A program made the position numbers and the translations under genes. From NCBI GenBank assembly GCA_949752735.1, contig OX457039.1, forward strand, positions 23,414,830 to 23,478,829: a DNA stretch of 64,000 bases. Direction: 5' to 3'. Every line of letters begins with the position of its first letter. The first letter of the stretch is position 1. This stretch comes from Lumbricus terrestris (taxonomy: Eukaryota; Annelida; Clitellata; Crassiclitellata; Lumbricidae). Positions 26,626 through 39,651 of this stretch are shown here, in pieces. The notes under the pieces are model-generated. The model was not told the DNA's origin. It did not search any database and worked only from the letters and a program-made list of their open reading frames with translations.

Positions 26626-27039
26626 GGGGTCTTTATTACAACGCCGCTGCAAATGCTTATACAACAGTTTCTTCCAACCTAAGTGCCAGACGCAAGCTGC
26701 ATTAAGAGAGGGTGCCGCGTTTTGTATAATGTGATGGAAAGAAAAATTATCGTTGAAATAAATGCAAGCCCGCTGCAAACCGATTTCAATGACGCGTGGA
26801 TGGGTGAATGGTTTGTGGCGTACGCTTAATTATGGCAGAGACACCTCACATAATGGCATTCGGTGCAGATGCCCAGAGGCGCTTAGAGAGGGCCGTTGAT
26901 CTTTGTAGAAGGATGGTGTGGTTACTGCACTGTTAATACAATAGACACGCGCAGGGTCAGACAGAGGACAGAAGGGTACACAGAGAAGGTGTGTGCAATT
27001 ATCAAATCCTCCAGTGACTTGCACAAAGAACGAGACGGT
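26626..27039. other. Intron sequence, nothing recognised
   Basis: Short frames only (26560-26778 and 26830-27024, both minus), with no recognisable domains. Confidence 0.4.
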
Positions 27040-27560
27040 TCCAGGTCTATGACGTCATCAATGACCTAGGTATACACACAGACAGCCAGGCAGGTATCCA
27101 GACAGACAGACAGACATACAAATAAGCATACACCTTCTACAAGCTTCTGCAAGATTCTGGAAAATGACGTCACAGCATTAGGTACGTAGCACGCCATTAA
27201 AGGTCCCTTAATCACCTAGGTATACAAACAGACAGACGCAAACATGCAGACTGACAGACAGAACATACAAATAAGCATACACCTTCTACAAGCTTCTACA
27301 AGATTCTGAAAAATGACGTCACTGCGCTATGAATAGTAATGACCGCAATGCATGCTAGTGGCACAGACACACACAGACAGGCAGACAGACAGGCAGACAG
27401 ACAGACATACACACATACAAAGACACATACACCTTCTAGAATGTTCCAAAAAGTACTCGAATTATGACGTCATATCATTACATGAATATTAATTAGGGCG
27501 CGGGGCTAATGACACAGATACACACAGACAAAGACACAGACATACAAACTTATGCACACA
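27040..27560. repeat. Degenerate tandem repeat with CAGA tracts and TGACGTCA sites
   Basis: Four units of about 110-150 bp. Each has a run of ACAGACAG/ACACACAGAC, a CATACACCTTCTA(C/G)AA segment and a TGACGTCA octamer (27050-27057, 27165-27172, 27314-27321, 27465-27472). The octamer is the consensus cAMP-response element. Whether it acts as one here is unknown. Confidence 0.8.
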
Positions 27561-28620
27561 TACAAACACACAAAATCTCTAAAAGTGGTAGTCTCGCCAC
27601 TACTCATGATACAGATCAAACCGGTATAAGATTTTCATTTCGCTAATCCGCTTTCCTGTGGGAGGGGTAAGGGCGCGCCTATGCTATCTACGATAGGTGT
27701 GATATGGCGTCTATGAACTATCTTGTCACGTTCGTGTATAATAGTAACTAAATGATGTGACGCAGAAACCTCATACTTGTCACCGACATGTTCGTGTATT
27801 CCGGTCACTTGCTGACTATGATAACGGAAGTGACCTGACATCTCTCTCAGCCCAGTTTATAATTGCCGTGGGTTTGAGGTGGTTCAAACCTCGCAAGTCT
27901 TTCTTAAGGTCATAATTATATAGTTCAAGTCTTCATTTCACTTTTCACAACCCAACTCTTTATTTCTCTACAATTCCCATTTTGCTTTCAACTCCTCTCA
28001 GCTCTCACTCAAAATCTGGTAGACACTAAATGAAGGCTTAGGCACGTGTTCGAGAGAATCACGTATTTGACCATATTTTTGCACTTGCAGGGAATATTGC
28101 TAAACTTGTTTTTAGGCAAATAAGCCTACTATGAAACATTGACGATCACGTCGTTTTTGGTGTGCAAATTGCAAATCATGAACCAGAATTGATAGATGAT
28201 TGACATTTTTTGCTGAACAAAATGCTAGAAAAGAACTTTATGATGCCATGACATTGTTTTAAGTGAGCCTTCTATAATACGTGGATAAGTCTGCAACATG
28301 ATAGATTTTAAATTCTACTGAGATATTACTGCAGTTAGAATTACTTTATCTGTCTCATTTGTGCAGCATTCATGTTTATTCTGTGAGTGAACCGTATTGC
28401 ATAAGTCAGGTCTAATAGCGAATGCCATTGATTAGCTATTGGTGATTTTGATCGCAAGAACTCAAGGTCAAACAGGGGCCCATGCGGGACCTCTGCACAC
28501 GGGCCCATGAAAAGCTAGCTACGCCACTGCTTTTCATTCTTGTATCATATGGCAGGCGCAATGCAAAATTTATTACAAGAAGCTGAGATCTAGTTGATAG
28601 GCAGTACTGATATCACTTCC
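27561..28620. other. Intron sequence, no gene recognised
   Basis: No coding frame with recognisable homology. GCTAGCTACGCCACTG at about 28516-28531 resembles one end of a CAGTGGCGTAGC-type hAT element, but its partner was not found. Confidence 0.45.
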
Positions 28621-29235
28621 ACTGAAGCAGGTGGAAACGTTTAAATATCTGGGATCGACGATGAATGCGAAGGGAGGATGCGAGCAGGACGTCAGGAACA
28701 GAATCAGAGTAGCGTGGCAGAAGTGGAGAGAACTATCAGGTGTGCTGTGCGACCATAAAATGCCGACTCACCTCAAGGGAAAAATCTACAAAACGATGAT
28801 AAGGCCAGTAATGTTATATGGAGCAGAGGCCTGGGCATTAACGAAAAGGGACGAGAGTTTGCTGGAAAGAGTTTGTTGGCTGAGAATGCTGCGATGGATG
28901 CTTGGAATATCACTGAAGGACATGAAACGAAGTGAGGACATCAGGAAAAAGGTCGGTGTGGCATGCATCACTGACAAAGCACGGGAGACCAGGCTGCGGT
29001 GGTATGGACACGTAATGAGAAAAGAGAAGGGTAGCTGTGTCAAAAGAATAATGCAAGCGGAAGTATATGGTCGACGCAGTCGGGGACGACAGAAGAAAAG
29101 ATGGGAGGACGTGATACAACAAGACCTGTAGCTGCTCAAATTGAAGAAAGAAGACACCGGAAGCAGAGACAAGTGGAGGGAAAGGATCCGAGTGGCTGAC
29201 CCCTCGCCAGAGGGAATAATCCTAGCATGAAGGGA
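28621..29235 (+). pseudogene. LINE endonuclease-RT family C-terminal fragment
   Basis: A 166-codon + strand frame (28631-29131) reads ETFKYLGSTMNAKGGCEQDV, PVMLYGAEAWALTK, RMLRWMLGISLKDMKRSEDI, RWYGHVMRKEKG and RGRQKKRWEDVIQQDL. This is the thumb and C-terminal region after YADD in RTE-like LINEs. After one stop it continues to about 29230. 5'-truncated, from a different subfamily than the RTE copies at 23, 33 and 55 kb. Confidence 0.88.
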
Positions 29236-29297
29236 AAGACTGATATCACTTCGGCTATGCGAAGATGTCTTCACAAAGGAGAGGTTCCCGTGCAAAG

Positions 29298-29552
29298 CAG
29301 TGGCGTAGCCAAGGGGTGTTTGGGGGAGGGTTAAAACCCCCCGTTGGCTTATGAAATTTAAAAGAAAAATTATTTATCCACTTAAATTAGAAAAACAAAA
29401 CAATTGTTTATAGTAGCAATTGTTTTTCTTACTCTTTGTTACTTTATTCCCTTGTTATCTACTGTAACACTGTTGGTTTGGTGTCAGAAAGGGCATCCGG
29501 CCAGGCCATAAAACCCCCAAAACCCCACAAGAAATTCCTGGCTACGCCACTG
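29298..29552. mobile_element. Small hAT-type non-autonomous element
   Basis: Ends are CAGTGGCGTAGCCA and TGGCTACGCCACTG, perfect 14-bp inverted repeats of the common hAT terminus type. Flanks GTGCAAAG (29290-29297) and ATGCAAGG (29553-29560) look like a diverged 8-bp target duplication (6 of 8). At 255 bp it has no coding frame. Confidence 0.88.
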
Positions 29553-29639
29553 ATGCAAGGTACTACTCAATTTACGCCTACACCAAGGAATCAGAGTTTG
29601 GATGACAACCTATAACCAATTGTACTTTTCTATTTGGGA

Positions 29640-30440
29640 GAGATGATCTTGCAGCCCTGGTAGCAGAGATTCTTCTGAGCCAATTTCCACTTACTCTTCA
29701 CTTAAATGACAAGATTATGCCAGATGTTACAAAGACAGGACGATATGGTATATTATTTCAACAGGTGTTACCAAACTAGTGGCCATCGTCTTACTCCAAT
29801 CAGTGACAGCTACTGTCATGCCAGATTCTTGTTGGCTGAAATCTGAAGCTGGAGATTGGAAGACAAAATCCTGGCCATGTGTTTTGACACAGTGGGGAGT
29901 AAAACGAGTTGCAAGGGCGGCATATGGATGAATCTGGAAGCGAAATTAGGAAAGGACCTCTTGAACCTAGCCATCGATACCATGTATCTGAAATTGTTCT
30001 GGAAAAGTCTTTCACTGCATGATTCTGCAGGGACTCCAGTATTGGAAGTCTATTGTCAATAGCTAATAGTCGTTTTCCAAAGATGAATTCCATCAAGGGA
30101 ATAAAGTTCAGGTAGCCAGGTGCATTTCACCTGAGGGCGTTGGATGATTTACATGATCGAGTTGTGGCATTTCAGTTATCAATTTTCCGTTAAGCAACGT
30201 TAGAGCACAGAGAGGATAATCTAGACCATCCTACTCTGAAAAGGCGCGGAATCATTTACTTGAAGTGTCACTCTCTGTGACAGCAACTTAGTCTCACGCG
30301 AAGTGCTATTACATCTGTATGTACCTGAAACAATGAATCCCAAAGGGGAATCCATACTTGAGTCATCATATCTGACCCCAATTAAGAGTGACGAATGATC
30401 TGGCAGAGTGACTTTTATCCAGTCCTTCAATAAAGTCCTG
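29640..30440 (+). pseudogene. Fragment of an unclassified transposon-associated protein
   Basis: The + strand carries FPLTLHLNDKIMPDVTKTG (about 29680-29735). After a shift comes DKILAMCFDTVGSKTSCKG and LEAKLGKDLLNLAIDTMYLK (29865-29995). This resembles a protein family often found as multi-copy, transposon-like genes in invertebrates ('CFDTT(A/S)SNTG ... LE..LG..LL.LACRHHI'). I recall the pattern but cannot name the superfamily. The normal His-rich stretch after 'LLNLA' is altered. Frameshifted and not functional. Confidence 0.5.
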
Positions 30441-31580
<1,140 letters not shown>

Positions 31581-32353
31581 GGGGAACGGACATTAGCCCC
31601 CCTGGACATTATCCCCCCCGGACATTATTTCCCCCGCACACTAGCCCCCCGGACATTAGCCCCCCCGGGGTAGGACATTATCCCCCCCAGTATATGATAG
31701 CATTACATAATTCTATACATTACACATTAGTTTAACATCCTGTAGGAATATGCTAAGTTAATTGAAGGTTTAATATGTATAATATAAGACATTTTAAAGG
31801 TCTGAAACGACGCTAAGAAGTCTACGAAGCTCATACGTAAATGTCGTTAATAAACCTTCGTTGTAGCCATAACTGACACTAACAAGTAGGCCTACTTACT
31901 GTATAAGATTCCCATTCGTTCATTTCTCAAATGTATTGAATCTGATTTTGAATTGAAATGACACTAATAAAAAATTTAAGTCTAGGAAGCTGAGACATAG
32001 CCTAACTGACATTAAGAAATCTTTGTTGTGAGACACTAAACAAGTAGACTGTATAAGCCATAGGCCCTACATACGATTCCCATTCGTTCATTTCAAATCT
32101 AAGTCTAGGCCTAGGCCTATTGATACAACTAGGATCTAAATGACACTAAGTACTTTCGTTTGCATGTGAATGCCAGTGACAAGTCTTATCGGTTACGGCA
32201 TTATTCTACGATTTGCACATAGGGGGGGGGACTTTGTCCGGGGGGGCTAATGTCCTACGCAAAATCAGGGGGGGAATATGTCCGGAAGGCTAATGTCCGG
32301 GGGGGACAATGACCGAGGGGAGATAATGTCCAGGGGGGCTAATGTCCTACAAC
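31581..32353. mobile_element. G-tract TIR element A1 with 9-bp target duplication
   Basis: The left end is GGGGAACGGACATTAGCCCC and the right end is GGGGGGCTAATGTCCTACAAC. Inside each end are 5 to 6 spaced repeats of GGACATTA-CCCCCC (or complement). The flanks are TGTTGGCGT (31572-31580) and CGTTGGCGT (32354-32362), 8 of 9 identical. The core (about 31700-32215) is shared with A2 and A3 in inverse orientation (CGATTCCCATTCGTTCATTT, GACAAGTCTTATCGGTTACG). No coding capacity. The 9-bp duplication and G-initial ends resemble Mutator-like (MULE) elements, by inference. Confidence 0.85.
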
Positions 32354-32703
32354 CGTTGGCGTATAGGCTATCTGTCTGAAGTGTGATTATAGCCTACTCG
32401 CTTTATAATTTCATACACAATCACTTTCAAATAGCCGTTATAATAGAATCTATTTCTTCCAATTTTAGGACAACCTAATTTGACTTAAAACCAAAATTTT
32501 TGGATGATACAGGATTTCGACATGTAGGCCTTAGTTTTAATAACATTATTATAGTAAGGCCTAGCATGCATGCTTCGTATCATTGGTCTTAGTAGGCTGA
32601 ATAATTGTCTATTTTGTGTTTTCCCGCGGTCAAGATCTCATGGTGCTATTAACACTGTAGCTATCTGATGTAATCGGTCATGTGAACCAAAAACAAGGCT
32701 TTC
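32354..32703. other. Intron sequence between A1 and T2 end
   Basis: No ORF recognised. From about 32625 the sequence (GTCAAGATCTCATGG) may be subterminal T2 sequence. Confidence 0.4.
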
Positions 32704-32745
32704 CGGACATTATTTCATGCCGGACAAGATCTCATGCCACACCGG
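32704..32745 (-). repeat. Terminal inverted repeat of family T2, right
   Basis: The reverse complement begins CCGGTGTGGCATGAGATCTT and continues GTCCGGCATGAAATAATGTC, matching 20559-20600. No shared flanking duplication is visible. Confidence 0.65.
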
Positions 32746-32784
32746 CACTATTTCTCCTTGGCTTTTAAGTGCTTGGCTTTCACT

Positions 32785-35700
32785 GAGTAGAGCAGGGAGG
32801 AGACCTGACCGACGACTCCAATTGGAGCGTAGACTCGAAACCGACCTGGGCTGGCGAACCACAGTCCACCGTGCCCACCTTCTCGTGGGGCGACCTGTTA
32901 GTAACCCGTCCGTATGAAGGGGTGAACGAACGAACACGGATGGCAAACGGGAGGGAAGGCAATGGCAAACCACCCCTTATCTTCTGCCAAGAAAAATTCA
33001 TGATGTATCCAAGAAGAAAACCAACGATAGTCACCAAAGGTGAGACCCTCAGGCCTGAGGGTGACTTAATGGCTACTGAGGAAGAGTGCACTGACGAGTC
33101 GGGAGCTTCGGGTCCGAATGAAGCCACAGGACCAAAGCCGAAAGGACGTCCAGCGGCGAATATGGCCATGAAGCAAAGACTTGACATGAGCTGCCAAAAA
33201 TCTATGAAGGTCGGAACATGGAATGTTAGAAGCATGCAGAGCGGGAAGATGGACATCATCCAAAAAGAGATGGGAAGGATGGATATAGCGATACTGGGAT
33301 TATGTGAGACCAGATGGAAGGGAAAAGGACATTTCAGATGGAACGGTTTTAAGATAGTAATGTCGGGGCAGTACGAGACGGGGAGGAACGGGGTAGCAAT
33401 CATGTGCGATAGGAAGAGCGCTGATGCGATAATGGGGTATAATACAGTGAGTGACAGAGTACTGAGTGTAAGATTTAGGAGAGGATGGATCAATACGACA
33501 ATCATGCAGGTATATGCCCTTGCAGCGATGGCGGCAGAGGAGAAACAAGAAGCCTTCTACATAGAGCTGCAAGGCACAATTGACGCAACACCGAGGGGAG
33601 ACATACTGGCGATTATGGGTGACTTCAACGCGAAAGATGGTGAGGAAAGAAATGGATGGGAAGAAGAAGTGGGTAAGTACGGACTGGGTGTACGGAACGA
33701 GGCGGGGGAGAGAATGGTGGAGTTCTGCGGTTCCAATGAACCACGAATAATGAACATATGGTTCTTCGAACAACCGAAAAGAAGACTTTATACATGGACG
33801 ACGCCGGATGGAAAACACAGGAATCAGATCGACTACGTGGTGGTGAACAAAAGATGGAAGAGCACGATAAAAGATGCAAGAACAAGACCGGGGGCGGATT
33901 GCAGAACAGACCACGAGATAATAGTGGCTACATTGCAGCTAAATTTGAAGAAGATGAAGATAGGCAAAAGACTGACCAGTTTCGATTGCAAAGGCATAAC
34001 ACCAGAATACAGGGTGGAGATAAAGAAGAGGTTTGAGATCTTAGAGAGAGACGTTACAACGGAACAGGAGGATGCAAACAAGTTATGGACAAAGATGAAA
34101 ACTGCGAGGCGGCGCAGAAACATATGCCAAAGAAAACGTCAAGGAAAATTACCCCATGGCTATCCAAAGAGGCCATTGAGGTGGCAATTGAAAGGAGAGA
34201 AGCAAAGAAGGAAGGGAGCAGGGATAGGGTAAAAACATTGAATAAGGCCTTCCAAAGGAAGGCAAGGGAGGATAAGGAAAATCATCTTAAGGAAATGTGC
34301 AGGGAGCTGGAGGAAGAAGGGAAGAAAGGAAGAACTAAAGAACTGTTCGCAAAGATAAAGGAAATAACGAAGACAGCAGGCCCTAGAATGGGATCACTCA
34401 AGACGAAGGATGGGAAGACAATAGGAGATGAGGAGGAGATGAAAGAAAGGTGGAGAGAGTATACGGAAGAGCTGTACCAGGAGAACGAACGTGTCATGAA
34501 GGAAAACATCAAAATAGAGGAAGTTGAAAACGAACCAGAGATATTGGAGGCAGAGGTGGAGTGGGCGATAAAACAGCTCAAGGACAACAAAGCGCCAGGA
34601 CATGATGGAATACCTATTGAACTGGTAAAAGCGGGAGATGAAGCAGTGGTGAGGACTATTACAAAACTATGCAATCAAATCTGGAGAACTGGGGAGTGGC
34701 CGGAGGACTGGAAAAGGTCAATGTTCATACCAATATTCAAGAAAGGAGACGCGAGAGAGTGTGGAAATTGTCGAATGATAGCGATGATATCACACACGAG
34801 CAAAATACTCCTCAAAATAATCCACAAAAGAATGGAGAAGACAATTGAAAGCCAACCAAGCGGGATTCAGGAAGGCGCGAGGAACGCGCGTTCACATCGC
34901 CAATATAAGGTGGATTATGGAGAGACAGATGGAGTACGGGCATGAGGTGCATATGTGTTTTATAAACTATAGTAAGGCGTTTGATTGCATTGACCATACA
35001 CTACTATGGAGGACGCTGATCGAGATGGGAATTCCGACGCATCTGGTTAAACTACTGAAAGGCCTTTATGTGGATCAAGAGGCGGTAATAAGAACTGAAT
35101 ATGGAGACACAGGGAAATTTTAAATAAGGAAAGGAGTGAGGCAGGGGTGCATTCTGTCTCATTTCCTGTTCAATCTGTATGCCGAGAGAATTATGAGGAG
35201 GGCTGGATTGGAGGAGGCAACATATAGCGGGGAAAATACTGAATAATTTGAGGTACGCTGATGATACGACATTATTGGCGGAGAAGAGGGACGAATTGGC
35301 CGAGTTAATAAGAAGAGTCAGGAAGGAAAGCGAAAAGGCGGGACTATACTTCAATGTAAAGAAAACAAAGGTTATGACAACTGCAACATGGGAAAACTTT
35401 GAGGTAGATGGAGAAACAAAAGAGGTAGTATCGAGCTTCACATTCCTGGGATCTATGTTAGATTAAGAGGGAAGAAGTGATGTGGAAATAAGGCGGCGGA
35501 TAACAATGGGAAAAACGGCAATGAACGGTCTGGGAAATATTTGGAAAGATAAATACGTGAGCAGGGAAACAAACAAAAAGACTGGTAAGAGCACTGATCT
35601 TCCTATATGGATGCGAGACATGGACGAAGACTCAAGATATGGAAAAGAAAATCAACGCGTGCGAGATGTGGATTTGGAGGAAGATGCTAAAGATCTCATG

Positions 35701-36033
35701 GATGGAAAGGAGAACTAACGAGTCGGTGCGTGAGGAGCTCGGAATAGAGAGGAAGGAGACACTGCAACAAACAGCAACCAGGCGGAAATTCAGCTACTTC
35801 GGCCACGTTATGAGATCAAACGGTTTGGAAAAGGAGCTGACGACGGCATGCGGTGAAGGAAGGAGGAGACGCGAAAGACCGGGGAAGAGGTACAGGAAAA
35901 ATCTGGCATGAGCCTAGGGGAGCTGAGAGAGGCGACAAGAGAGAGGAGACAGTGGAGACAGTGGAGAGAGAGCAGTGGAGAGGATACATCACGAATGTCT
36001 CCAGAGCTCCAAGAGCTGACGGCACCAGGTGAC
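32785..36033 (+). pseudogene. Nearly full-length RTE retrotransposon (copy B)
   Basis: 5' region with TAACCCGTCCGTATG, then an endonuclease frame (32871-33950) reading VGTWNVRSMQSGKMDIIQKE, LGLCETRWKGKGHF, LAIMGDFNAKDG, NQIDYVVVNKR and CRTDHEIIVATL (catalytic DH). A linker frame follows. RT: QLKDNKAPGHDGIPIELVKA (from about 34573), MFIPIFKKGDARE, CFINYSKAFDCIDH, RKGVRQGCILSHF, RYADDTTLLAEK and SFTFLGSMLD. The C-terminus (35639-35911) reads YFGHVMR and ends near CACCAGGTGACC at 36033. A frameshift near 33900-34100, one near 34855 and several stops after 35120 break it. Same family as 54296-57660. Confidence 0.93.
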
Positions 36034-36549
36034 CATCGCCTCCCAAACCCCGGCTCTTTTCCGCCTGATGCTCGCTTTTCCCTATAAATCTTGATTCCCA
36101 CAGAAGGGACTTGATCAAGTACTGGTTATTGCGGGAACGGCTAGATGAAAATGTTCAAAGTGGTTATTAATTCTACCACTAACGAGCTATATTCCGAAGT
36201 CTTATCTGAACAAATGGGAAAGGACTTTTTTTTGAGTCTGAAACCATGTTTTTCAGAAGTTTTCATGAATTTATCGCTCATAAATACAGCTGGCAAACAA
36301 GGGTTTGAAACGTGCTCTAGCTGCTGTCAAAAGTAAAAATGCGCTGGTTTCTACCCCGCTTGGGGAGCTTACGGCGCTCCCCAAGGACCCTAGTCGGCAT
36401 TGATTTCGTTCCTTCGGCACTCGCTGCTTCGCACCTTTGGGGCTTATAATAATAATTCTGAGCACCCCCATGAAAATGTTCTGGTTGCGCCCCTGGCGGC
36501 CAAATGTGTGCCGCACACGTGTATCTGTAGCTCCCATGGTCTCTCATGC
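36034..36549. other. Intron sequence, nothing firm
   Basis: Short frames only. A CTTGGGGAGC...GCTCCCCAAG inverted pair lies near 36359-36385. Confidence 0.4.
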
Positions 36550-37130
36550 TCCCTTTGATTCGGTCGACAGGCAAGACAGCCATCAACGACTTTGTTTACC
36601 GAGGTCTGAATAGAGCTGGTACTCCGGCAATCAAGGAGCCGTCGGGGGCTTACGGGGTTGGACGGGAAACGCCGGACGACCAGACCCTAATCCTTTGGAG
36701 TAACGGGTGATCGTTGATTTGGGATGCGACCGTGGTTGACACGGTGGCTGCTTCGCACGTCCTCGAAAACGCGACCGAAGCTGAGAGAGAGAGAGGCGAA
36801 AAAAGTCGCAACTAGGAAACTTTCAAAATACTTGGACCTCCAAAGGACACGGACACACCTCTTCGTCCCCTTGGCTGTCGAAACAATGGGACCCATCAAC
36901 AATGAGGGTCTCGCCTTTGTGTCCGAAATTGGACGCCGACTGTCAAAGTTATCTGGAGATTTACGCGAAGCTAACTTCCTTTTTCAGAGCATTTCAGTTA
37001 CAAACGAGCGCTACAACGCCGTTGCTTACCAAGGCACCTTGTCTGGACTGCCCGGGGCCACGGACCGGCCACCCTAAACAACTCAAATTGTTCTGTAAAA
37101 ACTAAATCGAAACCTAAACCTAACATTCCG
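36550..37130 (+). pseudogene. RLE-like LINE, C-terminal fragment (second copy)
   Basis: The + strand reads INDFVYRGLNRAGTPAIKEP, TLILWSNG, a stop, then LIWDATVVDTVAASHVLENA (about 36570-36775). It continues as one frame to 37077 with LFVPLAVETMGPINNEGLAF, SEIGRRLSKLSGDLREANFL and FQSISVTNERYNAVAYQGTL. This matches the C-terminal part of the element at 5937-9230 (WD-T-V after the PDG region; SLGPIN...GRR...FLFQRLS). It then reaches an (ATA/ATG)n-rich tail at 37135. 5'-truncated. Confidence 0.8.
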
Positions 37131-37339
37131 GTTATAATAATAATAATGATAATAATAATGATAATAATAATAATAAGAATAATAATAATAATAATATATA
37201 ATAATAATAAGAATAATAATAATAATAACACGGAATATGAATGGGGCCTTTCCAGACTGTGATTTTATATTAGGCGGTAGTGAAGTTCTTGAGGGATCCT
37301 CTATACCACGGGGCAAAAAAAATTTTAAAAATAAAATAA

Positions 37340-37388
<49 letters not shown>

Positions 37389-37458
37389 TAATATAATATA
37401 AATAATAATAAAATAATAATAATAATAATAATAATAATTATTATTATTATTATTACAA
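37131..37458. repeat. AT-rich simple repeats ((ATA)n/(ATAATG)n and (AAT)n)
   Basis: Two runs, about 37135-37230 and 37335-37458. The first is likely the tail of the RLE-like LINE. Between them (37231-37330) no gene is seen. Confidence 0.9.
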
Positions 37459-37705
37459 CGGAGCGATAATTATCGCATTCCTTGGCAATTTCTTTCTTGA
37501 AGATGGGTATGAATATCGTGCTCCTCTAATCGCTTGTCTCCCATATCCGGTTGCATAGTGTCGATGTTCTCTTCCTCATCTTCTCTCGTCCCGATTTCAT
37601 GATCTCTACATGTATCTCATGTGATCCCAGTGCCTTGTTGTCCTTGAGCTACCGAATGGCCCACTACACATCGCTCTTTAATATTGCAGGTTGTCGCTCG
37701 CAGTT
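37459..37705 (-). pseudogene. RTE-like RT N-terminal fragment
   Basis: The minus strand reads LKDNKALGSHEIHVEIMKSG (about 37660-37600), CNRIWETSD, and IFIPIFKKEIAKECDNY (about 37525-37475). This is the fingers region preceding the first RT motifs. Truncated on both sides and adjoining an (ATT)n tract. Confidence 0.75.
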
Positions 37706-38073
37706 GCCATACAAGTAGCTATATTTATGCATTTTGGTCCTGATCTGTTTGTACAGTACAGAATATGTGATTTAGTCGCCATGGTAATATTGTGTGCCGT
37801 TTGCCGTTGGTCTGAGGACGAGAGATTACATTGAAACCTTGGATCCCCGAAAGTTTTCTGCTTATTGTTCAGATTCTTGTTTCAAAGATCGTCCTCTTCA
37901 CATTTATTCCGCAATAAATTTCTATTAATAAAACCATTTATTTCCGATTACTGTCAGAATGGAACGTAATCGGACTTTACCGACGTTTTGGCTTCGACCA
38001 AACGCCGCATTTGAAATAACCTAGCTTGCAAAAATCTGGTATTTTTATATCTTGGTTCAATTAATGTGTATAG
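37706..38073. other. End of the 20.9 kb intron, nothing recognised
   Basis: No ORF or repeat seen. It ends in the acceptor GTGTATAG (38066-38073). Confidence 0.45.
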
Positions 38074-38274
38074 GCACCACCGTTCCTTATGCTGCGCGAA
38101 ACGGCATTTAAGGAAACCAACAACGACCAGTTCGAAGGATATTGTGCTGACCTTGCACGGGAGATCGCAAATATTATACATTTCGACTACGAGATACGTC
38201 CTGTCAAGGACGGAAAGTACGGCAATAATGAAACCGGAGCATGGGATGGCATGGTCGGAGAACTGCTACGGGGG
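38074..38274 (+). CDS. GRIA-like: AMPA-type glutamate receptor, ligand-binding S1 exon
   Basis: Sixty-seven codons, phase 0 to 0. It starts APPFLMLRE, corresponding to the first strand of S1 ('ESPYVMMKK'), and continues QFEGYCADLAREIANIIHFD, VKDGKYGNNETGAWDGMVGE and LLRG. The FEGYC-DL-EI helix and the DGKYG motif are diagnostic of AMPA/kainate S1. The tyrosine in DGKYG is the agonist-capping residue (Y450 in GluA2 mature numbering). The donor is GGG|GTTAGT at 38274/38275. The next exon begins with EADMAIAPL. Confidence 0.97.
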
Positions 38275-38635
38275 GTTAGTTGATTATTCCAATTGTTCAT
38301 TTTCTTCTAAAACCGTATAAAACTTAATAAAATTGGATTTACTCCATGAAATGCTAGATATGTTTAAACGCGTTGGACAAATTTCTAGATGCTGTTACAT
38401 ACATGTGCGTTACTTTAAATTATTTACTTGGAATTACTTGAAATCCTTATCCTTACATTCGTTGTTGTATTTCAGCACTCAGTTCTCCTGTAAAGCGTTT
38501 TTTGCATAAATGGAAGCTATTTGGCACGGGGCGCGGACATTTCCCTGGACAAAAACCCCAGACAACAACCTTTCGGACAACAACAAACCCGAACAATACC
38601 CCCTAGGGTAGGACAATCCCCCTGGTAGAACATAT

Positions 38636-39324
38636 TTGTCGGATAAAATCTCGCACATATACGGGCTCATTGTGACTAATTTTGACTAATATTGCGTACG
38701 CGAGTCAAATTGACGAAAATAATTATCGGTAAAAAGAAGCCAAATAAATTTTACTTAAACGGAAGCTGGATTGATGAAATCGGAGCTGCATTGATGGAAA
38801 TTTTCTTGCTTAAAGTGAAGCTGGATGGATAAAAAATAATTGTTATTTAAATAATAGTTGGATTAAACGAATTTTTGCATAAATGGAAACTGGATTGATG
38901 ACAACGATTCAAGTTGTCCTAAATTACTCCAGCAGGTATTAGCTTTATATATGAGTGAGTGAACGACAATAAGAAGCTATAAAGTTCACGCCTGAATAAC
39001 AGTGACAGGACCTGTTATCTACTCGTATTTATTTATTTATTTAACGCCTCTTCGATAAACTACAAAGAGGCGCTCTCTGCGCTAACTAGACGAAATGATG
39101 TTAAGTGTAATAACAACAAGAAAATTTCATCAATTAGCAAAATAAGTCACAGTGAGCCGGAGACAAATAGAAGTTGTAATAACCGAATTTTTGCCTAAAT
39201 GGAAGCTGGATTGATGACAGCGATTCATGCTTTCCTAAATTAATCCTACAACAACAAGAAAATTTCTTTAATTAGCAAAATTAGTCACAATGAGCCCGTA
39301 TATGTGCGAGATTTTATCCGACAA
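38636..39324. repeat. Perfect 48-bp inverted repeats flanking 593 bp
   Basis: 38636-38683 and 39277-39324 are exact reverse complements (48 of 48), beginning TTGTCGGATAAAATCTCGCA. Beyond the right copy the DNA continues as a T1-type end (CAACAAAAACGATCC..., to about 39430). The interior carries copies of AAGCTGGATTGATGA and a LINE-like tail on the minus strand at about 39027-39076. The exact identity of the arms suggests a recent event or gene conversion. Confidence 0.85.
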
Positions 39325-39651
39325 CAAAAACGATCCGAGACCTTCTGTCATTGGTCCACGTGGTCCACGTCAGAGAGCAACGTTAGACGCCACTGCCACG
39401 TTTTCGCTGACAAATATGATCCGGGTTGCTTGCTAGCGGTAAACTAGCGGGGTTGATTGTTTAGACTCTAGGGGTACGGTATAGTACTAAATAGAGTGAA
39501 AAAATACCAGAATTAAGGGTTGATGGACAAGAGCCGAGAGAATAAGTTGTTTTGAGGATGGATGATCAAAGTGATTTCCTTGCCGAATGACATGGTGTAA
39601 GACTTCAATGCACCTCCATTTGTTTGATTTTTAAAATGTCCATACCGTAAT

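Noticed and set aside
26323..27560. CRISPR-like array
   Set aside because: The repeats are long, degenerate, contiguous tandem units without unique spacers, in a eukaryotic intron.
33300..33914. Antisense frames of 200 or more codons opposite the RTE elements (also 32780-33505, 55982-56797, 56625-57122)
   Set aside because: They mirror the RTE endonuclease region on the other strand and recur in both copies for that reason. No domain of their own.
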